Source of the DNA: Balneolales bacterium
GTDB taxonomy: Bacteria; Bacteroidota; Rhodothermia; Balneolales; Natronogracilivirgulaceae
Length of the DNA: 10,633 nt
NCBI GenBank assembly: GCA_007116685.1
Contig: SKIC01000043.1
Span: 1-10,633 of the forward strand
Direction of reading: 5' to 3'
Shown here: one piece after another, positions 1 through 7,281 of the stretch
Layout: every line of letters begins with the position of its first letter
Numbering within the stretch: the stretch's first letter is position 1
Made by a program: the position numbers and the translations under genes
Notes under the pieces: model-generated
The model's database searches: none
Told to the model about the DNA's origin: nothing
The model's input: the letters and a program-made list of their open reading frames with translations, nothing else

Positions 1-852
1 GAGTTTTTTGATTTCATTTTTGTTGATGCTCCCTGTTCTGGTGAGGGGTTATTTCGCCGGGATTCTGATGCGATTTCGGAATGGTCGGAAGAGCAGGTTT
101 CGTTTTGCTCGGCTCGGCAAGAGAGGATTTTGGAGAATATTTGGCCTTCGCTAAAAGTGGGCGGGCACCTCATCTATAGCACGTGTACCTACAATACGCA
201 GGAAAACGAAGATGTGATTAAACGAGCTTTATCTCAGTTTGACGCCGAAGTAGTTTCCTTTGATTTTAGTGCGCTTGGAGTGATAGAATCAGATGATATC
301 CCTCTTTACCGATGTCTGCCGGGCTTGATTGAAGGCGAAGGGTTTTCGTTTTGCGTATTGAAAAAAACAGGAGAGAGAAACAGTGCAGAATCTGAGGATA
401 TCATCCGTAATAGAAATTTTTCCTGGAGAGCTGCTACAAAATCAGAGCGGGCAGATATTTCAGACTGGCTGGCTGATTCAAATCGACAATTATTTACCAA
501 TGGTAAAATAATCCGACATTGGTCGCATCCTGATATTGCTTATTTAGGCTCAGTTTTGAAATTGATTGCAGCAGGTACTGAAGTAGCCATGCCCAAAGGT
601 AGAGAGTATAAGCCTATGCACGGTCTGGCAATGAGTCCGGTTCGGAATGCTTCATTTTTTCCTGAAATAGATTTACCCAAAAATGAAGCACTCAAATATT
701 TAAAACGAGAATCAATTTTTGCCTCTGAGCTGCAAAAAGGATTTCACCTGATTGCTTATGAAGGTTCCGCTCTTGGATTCGGGAAATCTGCTGGAAACAG
801 ACTGAATAATCATTATCCTATGAATTGGCGAATTAGAATGAATATCTCCTAA
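1..852 (+). CDS. rsmF: RsmF/NOP2/Sun-family rRNA cytosine-C5 methyltransferase, 5' end missing
   Basis: This is the last 283 codons of a gene that begins before the window; the frame is open from base 1. The family transfers a methyl group from S-adenosylmethionine to C5 of a cytosine in ribosomal RNA, in the cytoplasm. Two hallmark motifs are visible: DAPCSGEG (motif IV, Cys codon at 34-36) and YSTCTYN (motif VI, Cys codon at 184-186). In this family one cysteine attacks the cytosine and the other helps release the enzyme. The remaining part, roughly codons 125-283, fits the RNA-binding C-terminal region of RsmF/YebU-like enzymes, including the closing segment GFGKSAGNRLNNHYPMNWRI, which resembles their PUA-like domain. 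E. coli RsmF is about 480 residues, so about 40% is off-window. An internal TTG at 130 could be mistaken for a start but would cut motif IV. The specific target base is not determinable here; RsmF is preferred over RsmB because of the C-terminal extension. Confidence 0.88.
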   Translation, partial: EFFDFIFVDAPCSGEGLFRRDSDAISEWSEEQVSFCSARQERILENIWPSLKVGGHLIYSTCTYNTQENEDVIKRALSQFDAEVVSFDFSALGVIESDDIPLYRCLPGLIEGEGFSFCVLKKTGERNSAESEDIIRNRNFSWRAATKSERADISDWLADSNRQLFTNGKIIRHWSHPDIAYLGSVLKLIAAGTEVAMPKGREYKPMHGLAMSPVRNASFFPEIDLPKNEALKYLKRESIFASELQKGFHLIAYEGSALGFGKSAGNRLNNHYPMNWRIRMNIS

Positions 853-873
853 TGGAATACATGAGTATCAGAC

Positions 874-916
874 AAAAAAAAGACCTGACAAATCACTCAT
901 CGTGCTTGCAGGTCTT
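874..916 (-). terminator. Terminator-like hairpin, stronger on minus strand
   Basis: The arms AAGACCTG (880-887) and CAGGTCTT (909-916) pair perfectly over 8 bp with a 21-base loop. The A run at 874-881 becomes a U run directly after the hairpin when read on the minus strand, whereas the plus strand has only two T's after it. It lies 22 bases after the rsmF-like stop, so it may also slow plus-strand transcription. No minus-strand gene is visible that would feed it. The same arms recur in the terminator at 10442-10483. Confidence 0.5.
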
Positions 917-971
917 AAATGGTCCCATCGCCATCCACTTCCCAAATGTAATAAATGATTTTGCCCAAAAA

Positions 972-987
972 CATGACAAAAGTCATG
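972..987. promoter_or_regulatory. Short palindrome, possible operator of CRP/FNR type
   Basis: CATGAC, four A's, then GTCATG form a perfect 6+6 inverted repeat with a 4-base spacer. The half-site spacing resembles sites bound by CRP/FNR-superfamily regulators, which often have dyads with a 4-base centre. It could equally be a small RNA hairpin. No promoter boxes at a convincing distance were found, so the assignment is weak. Confidence 0.2.
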
Positions 988-1153
988 CTTATTTCTGACG
1001 TCCCTCATTACATCGGCAAATAAAACATCTTATCATACTATCGAACCAAATGAAATGGTTCGAAGCTTATCAACAAATTAGTGGATTAGATTAGCACTGT
1101 TTGTGTTGGAAGATGACGTAACATTTGTGTTGAACGCGGGGGCCTATGTGGAT

Positions 1154-1173
1154 AGCAAGGCCCTTGCTTTTTT
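1154..1173 (+). terminator. Intrinsic terminator inside the 853-1252 gap
   Basis: AGCAAG (1154-1159) pairs with CTTGCT (1163-1168) around the loop GCC, followed by six T's (1168-1173). The element is compact and GC-rich with a good U tract. It sits about 300 bases after the nearest upstream stop and ends 79 bases before the next start, so it is best explained by a transcript that begins in the gap. An upstream GGGCC (1140-1144) could pair instead with GGCCC (1159-1163), which would break this hairpin. Confidence 0.6.
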
Positions 1174-1252
1174 CTTATGCCACTGGTTTGAATTTTAGTT
1201 TATTTTACTAAATTGTTAACACATTGCAGCACATATAAAAAAAATGGGTATC

Positions 1253-2140
1253 ATGAAAACGAGAAAAAATTACGGGATAGTTACGCTCGCCTTATTTACT
1301 TTAATTTCTCTAATCAGCATTAGTAGTGTAATGGCACAATCTACATTGAGAGTGCATTATCTACCCCCTGATGGAGAATTAGGACACGAAACAGATTACT
1401 ACCTCGATTTACTTAGACTTGCATTGGAAAAAACAGTAGATAGTCACGGTCCATTCGAGTTAGTTCCATCTGCAGAAGCAACCGAACAAGTGGAAGCACT
1501 TCGCTTGATGAGAATGGGTGGAAATATGGATGTAATTCCTACCATGACAGACAGAAACCGCGAACGAGTTTTTATTCCCGTTCGTGTTCCCCTTGTAAAG
1601 GGACTCATTGGTGTTCGTCTGATGATGATTAATGAAGACGATGCCGGCCGATGGAATAATGTTCGAGATTTAGAGGATTTAAAAGCCTTCACTTTTGGGC
1701 AGGGAAGAAACTGGCCCGATACCCAAATTCTTTCTGCCAGTGGTTTGAATGTTTTGCCTACTGACGGTTATTTTGAATTGTTTGACATTCTTAAAAGCAG
1801 ACAAGTTGACGGTTTCCCGAGAGCAGCATTTGAAATTTGGGATGAAATCGATATGAGAGAAGGCTTTTCCGTAGCAGACGGTTTTTATATTCATTACCCG
1901 ACAGCTATGTACTTCTTTACCAGACGTGATGCTGAGGGACGTGATTTGGCTGATAGACTGGAAGCCGGTTTAAACAACGCTATTAATGATGGTTCATTTG
2001 ATGAGTTGTTTAATGCTGAAATGGGAGAATTCCTTGAAAGGTCAAACTTAAATAGCAGACGCGCTATCCGAATTCCAAATCCATTAATTCCGGAAACATT
2101 ACCGGTAGATGATAGCCGATATTGGTATATCCGACCATAA
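1253..2140 (+). CDS. Periplasmic substrate-binding protein, family 3-like, no transporter partner nearby
   Basis: A secreted protein of about 295 residues that looks like the type 2 periplasmic binding fold of extracellular solute-binding family 3 (amino-acid/opine type). A basic start MKTRKNYG is followed by a hydrophobic stretch and a likely signal-peptidase I site near VMA-QS, so the mature protein begins about residue 29 and should be periplasmic. The mature part runs as a binding domain (LRVHYLPP near the N-terminus; MDVIPTMTDRNRERVF and DLEDLKAFTFGQG in the middle; ALNNAI-like GLNNAINDGSFDELF helix near the end). Such domains bind a small molecule and pass it to an ABC permease or a sensor. 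No permease or ATPase gene is adjacent, so this is an orphan copy; a sensing or scavenging role is inference. The start at 1253 gives a canonical signal peptide; an in-frame ATG at 1244 adds only MGI and cannot be excluded. A very strong terminator follows 20 bases after the stop. Confidence 0.8.
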   Translation: MKTRKNYGIVTLALFTLISLISISSVMAQSTLRVHYLPPDGELGHETDYYLDLLRLALEKTVDSHGPFELVPSAEATEQVEALRLMRMGGNMDVIPTMTDRNRERVFIPVRVPLVKGLIGVRLMMINEDDAGRWNNVRDLEDLKAFTFGQGRNWPDTQILSASGLNVLPTDGYFELFDILKSRQVDGFPRAAFEIWDEIDMREGFSVADGFYIHYPTAMYFFTRRDAEGRDLADRLEAGLNNAINDGSFDELFNAEMGEFLERSNLNSRRAIRIPNPLIPETLPVDDSRYWYIRP

Positions 2141-2160
2141 ATGGTCATGAAAGGAATGTT

Positions 2161-2212
2161 AAGGGGTTGTTTTTGATTTCAAAGTTATGATTTCAAAAAT
2201 AACCCCTTTTTT
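2161..2212 (+). terminator. Strong intrinsic terminator overlapping the start of the next gene
   Basis: AAGGGGTTGTTTTTGA (2161-2176) pairs along all 16 positions with 2193-2208, with a single G-U pair (2169 with 2200), around a 16-base loop (2177-2192), followed by a T run through 2212. This has the full shape of an intrinsic terminator for the binding-protein gene that stops at 2140. The ATG of the next gene (2187-2189) is inside the loop, and codons 3 to 8 of that gene form the descending arm. A 10-base direct repeat TGATTTCAAA (2174-2183 and 2188-2197) lies across the loop. Confidence 0.75.
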
Positions 2213-4514
2213 ATTTGCTCTATTTCTCCTAACTGCTCCTGTGCAATCACTTGCGCAGGTTGTATCAGGTACTGTTACTGATAAAGACAGCGGAGAAATT
2301 CTGGAAGCCGCCGGTGTCTTTTTTGAATCCACTTTTCAGGGTACTGTCACCAACAAAGAGGGGAGATTTGAGCTAAGTATCCCTTATGCCCCAATAGTTC
2401 TGCATATTCGGTATATAGGTTATGAAACCGAGCGAATTTCTATTGGTGAATTAGAATCTATTGAATTGGATGTGAAACTGAGCCCATCTGTGATTCAGAC
2501 AGAGGAAATTGTGTTTACGGGCGAGGACCCTGCAGTACGCATCATGCAGCGTGTGATTGAAGAGAAACAGCGATGGCGCAAACAGTTGGAGTCCTTCAGT
2601 GCCAATGCCTATACTCGTCAGGTTTTATCGAATGAAGATGAAATTGCATCAATAAGCGAAACAGAGACTAAACTCTTCTGGCAAAAAGACATTGGCTATC
2701 GGGAGATTATTCTTGCGCAAAGCCAAACTGCGAACTTGTCTTTTGATCAAAATTTTGCCGGTGCTACCAACTTACCCAATTTTTACGATGACGAAATTAC
2801 GATTTCCGGCTATCGCTTAATCGGTCCAACTCATCCGCAAGCCTTTCGATATTACGAGTTTCGTTACGAAGGACAGAGAAACCTGGATGGGAAGTTGGTT
2901 TTTGATATTAGTTTGCATCCGAGACGTCCGCTACAACCCTTATTCGAAGGACGAATTGCCATTTTAGATGAGTATTTTGCTATGATTGAAGCAGAACTCC
3001 GCCCAAACGAAACCGTGCGATTTCCACCGCCAATTTCCCGTTTTGATGTAGATTACAGGCAACAGTTCAATAATTTTGGCACCGATTTTTGGCTACCTGT
3101 AGATGCACGTTTAGAAGGAATGATAGAAATCGGGTTGCCCGGATTACGTTTTCCTCCGTTTGTATTTCAGCAACTAACTCGCATCACAGATTACAATCTT
3201 GAACCCGAAATTCCGGATAGTTTATTAGCATCAAACCGCAGATTATATTTCGACCGGGAACGCTTGAGAGCTACTGAGATTACCGCAAATCAGAGAGCTA
3301 TTCCACTTACAGAAAGAGAAACTATTGCGTATCAAAATGTAGATAGTACCCAAACTCTGGATCGTGTTTTCCAACCCTCCGGACCCTTGGCCAGAGCAGC
3401 TCGGTTGGATAATAATTCATCTTCATTTTCCTATCCGGGTTCTGAGTATTTCAGGCCACAAGTTTACTACAACAGGGTAGATGCTTTCACAGCCGGAATT
3501 GATATTCGATATGAGGAAATACAAAACACGAATCTGGAATTACTCACGCTATATTCTTTCGGACAGAATAAGCCATTTTTTGATGTACGCTTAGGATATC
3601 AAATTCGGCGCAGTAATCTGGAATTGCGATTTGCACAACGCTCTGATGTTGTTGCTGAGTCTCCACTATATGGCGCTACGCTCAATAGTTTGGGAATGCT
3701 GCTGGGCGCCGAAGACTATTTTGATTATTTCAATAACAGCTCGGCTCTTTTGTCATGGATTGGTCCTAGGTTTTTTCGGATTCAGCCACAAATTGCCTTT
3801 TCGATTCAGGAGCATACTTCGCTTGATAGAGTAACCAATTACAGTTTAATCGGCGATATTACACAACCGGATAATCCCGATATAGAAGATGGGCGTCTCA
3901 ATAATCTGCGATTGGGTTTGCGTTACGGGAATCCACCATCAGGCTTGGGATTTTCTCATAATAATGCGGTTTCATTCGATGTAGAAATTGCAAATCCCGA
4001 ACTCCTGGGTGGTGAAATGGAATATATCAGAGCCGAACTAAGAGCAGATTGGCGAATTCCTACTTTTGTATCCCGAAGATTATTCCCCAATACTCTGGAT
4101 TTACGATTTCGAATAGTTACTTCCACGCCGGAAACTCCCGTTCAGCGTTCTGCCATGTTGGATAATAGTTATTTCGGCTATGCACCATTTGGAAGTTTTG
4201 CCACCTCCTTTGGGCGACCAGATTATGGCAGGCATCTTGGCGTTTTTTATTGGGAACATAACTTCCAGACTCTGCCTTTTGAATTATTGGGCATCAATTA
4301 TTTAGCAGATAAAGGTATTGGTTTGATCGTACATGGTGCTTCCGGCTTTGTTCATTCAGAAGATGATTTTTTGCAACCAATACCTGAAGGTGCCGTATGG
4401 CACGAAGCCGGATTATCTGTGAATCGTCTTTTTGGTATAGCCAGAATCGGCCTTTCCCGAAATCTATCAGAACAAAAATGGGTGGCTTCATTTGCAGTAG
4501 CCCGCTATTTCTGA
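2187..4514 (+). CDS. DUF5686 outer-membrane protein with N-terminal carboxypeptidase-regulatory-like domain
   Basis: A 775-residue exported protein of the DUF5686 family, typical of Bacteroidota and relatives; its molecular function is not established. Order of parts: signal peptide (1-24, MISKITPFLF, cleavage after SLAQ or close to it); a beta-sandwich carboxypeptidase-regulatory-like domain (about 25-105, with SGTVTDKDSGEILEAAGV and NKEGRFELSI and a YIGYE turn); the family's linker helix (DPAVRIMQRVIEEKQRWR, about 114-131); then a long region rich in alternating strands ending in a C-terminal phenylalanine (VASFAVARYF). A terminal aromatic residue and this strand pattern fit an outer-membrane beta-barrel inserted by the BAM machinery. 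Length is close to the usual 750-850. There is no other in-frame start upstream: a TAA sits at 2160-2162, so the ATG in the terminator loop must be the start unless initiation is at a non-standard codon. The sppA gene follows after 60 bases. Confidence 0.85.
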   Translation: MISKITPFLFALFLLTAPVQSLAQVVSGTVTDKDSGEILEAAGVFFESTFQGTVTNKEGRFELSIPYAPIVLHIRYIGYETERISIGELESIELDVKLSPSVIQTEEIVFTGEDPAVRIMQRVIEEKQRWRKQLESFSANAYTRQVLSNEDEIASISETETKLFWQKDIGYREIILAQSQTANLSFDQNFAGATNLPNFYDDEITISGYRLIGPTHPQAFRYYEFRYEGQRNLDGKLVFDISLHPRRPLQPLFEGRIAILDEYFAMIEAELRPNETVRFPPPISRFDVDYRQQFNNFGTDFWLPVDARLEGMIEIGLPGLRFPPFVFQQLTRITDYNLEPEIPDSLLASNRRLYFDRERLRATEITANQRAIPLTERETIAYQNVDSTQTLDRVFQPSGPLARAARLDNNSSSFSYPGSEYFRPQVYYNRVDAFTAGIDIRYEEIQNTNLELLTLYSFGQNKPFFDVRLGYQIRRSNLELRFAQRSDVVAESPLYGATLNSLGMLLGAEDYFDYFNNSSALLSWIGPRFFRIQPQIAFSIQEHTSLDRVTNYSLIGDITQPDNPDIEDGRLNNLRLGLRYGNPPSGLGFSHNNAVSFDVEIANPELLGGEMEYIRAELRADWRIPTFVSRRLFPNTLDLRFRIVTSTPETPVQRSAMLDNSYFGYAPFGSFATSFGRPDYGRHLGVFYWEHNFQTLPFELLGINYLADKGIGLIVHGASGFVHSEDDFLQPIPEGAVWHEAGLSVNRLFGIARIGLSRNLSEQKWVASFAVARYF

Positions 4515-4574
4515 AATCAATACCTTGTCAACATCAATTTTTGTTGATCCTAACTCCGAACAAACAATTATGTT

Positions 4575-7013
4575 ATGAAAAAACTTTTACTCTTATTTCT
4601 GTTAAGCGTCGTGCCATTATCGGCCTGGGCGCAGTTTTCTAACAATCCTTTTCACCAAAGAACAGATTTTTTGCTTACCAGCCCGGGTGCCATGAAATTT
4701 GGTTTGTATGGTTATGATAACCCCGCTATGCTGGGATATTTAACGGATTTGGATGTCCTTTTTCAATTTTCTGATCAGGGTGATTCATTTGACCGTTGGG
4801 GCTTATTTGTTGGTGCCCAAAACGCAGGTTTTTCGGCGCTTAGAAATAGCATCGGAGCTACATCCTACAATGCTTATATGTACGGCTTAGGCTACGCTCG
4901 TCCGCAAGGAGCATTTGGTCTTTCTTTCAATTGGTACGGTGGAGATAATGAAATACTTGGCCTTGAAAACCACCTTACTGCCGGTACAATTGTTCGGCCA
5001 AACCGACACTTAGCTATCGGTCTTATTGGATCTGCTTCAGTAGAAAGCGAAGATTATGAGGGCGTTATTGATGTTGCGGTTCGTCCTTTTGGAAATCCAC
5101 TCATTGCACTTTTTGGTGATTATGCCATTCAATCCGGAGTAAAACTTACTGATGCAACCTGGTCAGGTGGCGTTGCTGTTGAGGCGCTTCCCGGAGTTCG
5201 GTTTACGGGACGCTATATTCACGATGTTGGTGTAACGGCCGGTATTCAACTCAGTTTGGGAACGTCCGGTGTGAGCGCTCAATCGCATTTTGATACGGAT
5301 ATGAATCAGCAGTATAACACCTATAGTTTACGCCTCGGTGCTTACGACCGTAATGTAATAGACACCTATGCTCAAAAAGACGAAAAATATCTAAGTCTGA
5401 ATTTGCGTGGCCAAATGGTGTATCAGGTGCGACCGTTTTTTGACAGACGAAATTCTCTGCCTCGAACTTTGGAGAGTATAAGAGATGCTAAAGATGATCC
5501 ACGAGTGGCTGGGATATTTATAAACACCACAGGTATGGCCATCTCATCTACTATGATTTGGGAAATCCGTGATGAGTTGGAAAGATTCAAAGAAAGCGGC
5601 AAAAAAGTAATTGTTTACGTAGAAAGAGGCGGTATGTCTACTATGCATCTGGCCTCTGTTGCTGATTACGTCTTTATGGATCCTATGGGTGGATTGATGC
5701 TCACAGGCTATGCTAGTACGAATACCTATTTCAAAGATTTAGCCGATCATTTGGGAATTGGAATTGATGAATTCAGAGAAATGACTCATAAATCTGCATT
5801 CGAATCCTTTGCCAGATCAGAAGGTTCTCCGGAAGATGCCGAGCAGCGTCAGGACTTGATTGACGGTTACTATGAAGTTACCCGCCGTGATGTCACTAAT
5901 TCCAGAAATATCAGCATAGAAGATTATGATGCCTTGATTGATCGTGGTTATGCTCTGTCGCCGATGGATTTGGTTGAAATTGGCCTGGTTGATACTCTAG
6001 CACGGATAACAGCTCTAGACGAAATCATCGAAAAACTGGAAGGTGAAGAGAAAGAGCGAATTGGCAGAGACGAATTATTAGTAAACAAAAATCCTAACGA
6101 TGATTATTGGGGACAAAAGCCTCAGATTGCTGTTTTATACGCTATCGGTGGTACTCAAACCGAGGGTGGAATCAGAGCTCGTGTTCTTGCCAGAGAAATC
6201 CGGGAAGCCAGAAATAGCAAGCATGTAAAGGCCATCGTTTTGAGAGCGGATTCACCGGGTGGAGATGCCCTGGCTTCAGACCTCGTAGCGGAGGAATTGC
6301 GCTTAGCAATGGAAGAAAATGAGAAACCTGTCGTAGTTTCTATGGGTAATGTGGCTGCCTCAGGGGGGTACTGGATTTCTATGTACTCCGATCAAATTAT
6401 CGTAGCTCCGAACACCGTTACAGGTAGTATTGGGGTTATTTCCGGGTGGTTTTATGATGATGGAATATCAGATCGCCTGCGATTGAATTATAATACCATT
6501 TATCGTGGTGGCTCAGCTGATTTGATGGGTGCGCCTGCTTTTGGTTTACTTCCAGGCAGAAACCTCACAGAAGAGGAGAGGGAGAGATTGATAGACCGAA
6601 TGATGGATTTGTATGATGATTTCATCGAAAAAGTTGCCGAAGGTCGTGGGATGGAATTCGATGAGGTGAAAGCTGTTGCCGAAGGACGTGTTTGGACCGG
6701 TGAGCAAGCGGTAGAAAATGGCTTGGCCGACGATATCGGGAATCTCATGTTTGCCATAAATATGGCACTGGAAAAAGCAGGAATGAGTGTAAAGGATGAT
6801 TTCGAATTACTTGAGGGACCGTCCATCAGTAATTTTGATATTTTTGATATTCTGCCATTACCAATCCGTCTACGTGCTTTATTAAGTGATGAGCAATCAG
6901 GTACCATGGATCCTATGATGGAGTATTTGAAATTGCGCCTGGATCACAATGCTCAGCCAATGATTGTATTGCCGATTGAGGATTATGAATTGATTTATGG
7001 TCTCACACATTAA
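4575..7013 (+). CDS. sppA: SppA-type signal peptide peptidase (S49) fused to an N-terminal beta-rich domain
   Basis: An 812-residue serine protease related to protease IV (E. coli SppA, about 618 residues), which degrades cleaved signal peptides and other membrane-associated substrates. Residues 1-20 are a cleavable signal peptide (AWAQ-F). Residues about 21-265 are an extra domain with short alternating beta strands and a DNPAMLGYL motif resembling PorV/FadL-like outer-membrane proteins. The tandem S49 repeats follow: first from about 272 (YLSLNLRGQ), second from about 516 (QIAVLYAIGG). The catalytic dyad is present: Lys406 in THKSAFE and Ser560 in ADSPGG, with the conserved AASGGYW (594-600) and TGSIGV (616-621) segments. 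Having a cleavable signal plus a barrel-like domain instead of an inner-membrane anchor suggests periplasmic or outer-membrane placement, which is inference. The gap before it (4515-4574) contains a small TCAACA/TGTTGA dyad (4528-4533, 4542-4547) and could hold a promoter. A terminator follows 25 bases after the stop. Confidence 0.9.
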   Translation: MKKLLLLFLLSVVPLSAWAQFSNNPFHQRTDFLLTSPGAMKFGLYGYDNPAMLGYLTDLDVLFQFSDQGDSFDRWGLFVGAQNAGFSALRNSIGATSYNAYMYGLGYARPQGAFGLSFNWYGGDNEILGLENHLTAGTIVRPNRHLAIGLIGSASVESEDYEGVIDVAVRPFGNPLIALFGDYAIQSGVKLTDATWSGGVAVEALPGVRFTGRYIHDVGVTAGIQLSLGTSGVSAQSHFDTDMNQQYNTYSLRLGAYDRNVIDTYAQKDEKYLSLNLRGQMVYQVRPFFDRRNSLPRTLESIRDAKDDPRVAGIFINTTGMAISSTMIWEIRDELERFKESGKKVIVYVERGGMSTMHLASVADYVFMDPMGGLMLTGYASTNTYFKDLADHLGIGIDEFREMTHKSAFESFARSEGSPEDAEQRQDLIDGYYEVTRRDVTNSRNISIEDYDALIDRGYALSPMDLVEIGLVDTLARITALDEIIEKLEGEEKERIGRDELLVNKNPNDDYWGQKPQIAVLYAIGGTQTEGGIRARVLAREIREARNSKHVKAIVLRADSPGGDALASDLVAEELRLAMEENEKPVVVSMGNVAASGGYWISMYSDQIIVAPNTVTGSIGVISGWFYDDGISDRLRLNYNTIYRGGSADLMGAPAFGLLPGRNLTEEERERLIDRMMDLYDDFIEKVAEGRGMEFDEVKAVAEGRVWTGEQAVENGLADDIGNLMFAINMALEKAGMSVKDDFELLEGPSISNFDIFDILPLPIRLRALLSDEQSGTMDPMMEYLKLRLDHNAQPMIVLPIEDYELIYGLTH

Positions 7014-7038
7014 TCAGTCCATTGCGATTGAAAATATC

Positions 7039-7070
7039 AAAGGGAAGCCATCTGATGGTTTCCCTTTTTT
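7039..7070 (+). terminator. Intrinsic terminator after sppA
   Basis: AAAGGGAAGCCAT (7039-7051) pairs with 7055-7067 over 13 positions with one G-U pair and a CTG loop, and the T run extends to 7070. It begins 25 bases after the sppA stop and separates it from the SOD gene. Confidence 0.88.
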
Positions 7071-7281
7071 AATTTTCGGAAGCAGGTATGAAATATATTG
7101 AAAATTTGTGTTGCTCCGGTAAAGATTAAACCCTAGGTCGAAAGATTATCCCCATATTTATACCAAATCCCTGTGAGTTGACACTAGTCTTTAGGAATTT
7201 CATTACCATATTTGGAATGAAACAGGATTAAATGATATTGTATATCGTAAGTCAACTTCTAACTAAATATTTGCCAACGCT

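Larger units (their letters stand above)
853..1252. other. 400-base intergenic gap with several hairpins, no convincing gene
   Basis: No protein-coding gene is supported here. What can be seen: a minus-oriented terminator-like stem (874-916), a short perfect palindrome (972-987), an 8-bp hairpin with a 7-base loop (1041-1048 TCGAACCA with 1056-1063 TGGTTCGA), a 9-base direct repeat TTTGTGTTG (1100-1108 and 1124-1132), and a plus-oriented terminator hairpin with a T run (1154-1173). A terminator 80 bases upstream of the next gene and 300 bases after the previous stop suggests that something is transcribed from within the gap, possibly a small RNA. No known RNA family was recognised. Confidence 0.5.

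Noticed and set aside
852..998. A 48-codon open frame whose ATG overlaps the rsmF-like stop by one base (TAATG).
   Set aside because: The arrangement looks like translational coupling, but the peptide (MEYMSIRQKKDLTNHS...) matches no family I know, runs through a terminator hairpin and a palindrome, and has no signal, domain or composition to support it. Conservation would be needed to revive it.
4528..4547. TCAACA/TGTTGA dyad between the DUF5686 gene and sppA considered as a terminator.
   Set aside because: The stem is short and AT-rich with its T run in the loop rather than after the stem, so it does not have terminator shape.
6500..6907. Minus-strand open frame of about 135 codons inside sppA.
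   Set aside because: It overlaps conserved S49 coding sequence, and its Ser/Pro-rich peptide is typical of antisense translation.
7178..7210. TTGACA-like -35 box upstream of the SOD gene.
   Set aside because: The best -10 candidates are poor or at the wrong distance (17-base spacing gives CATTAC, 20-base spacing gives TACCAT), and this lineage probably uses Bacteroidota-type boxes. Not called as a promoter.
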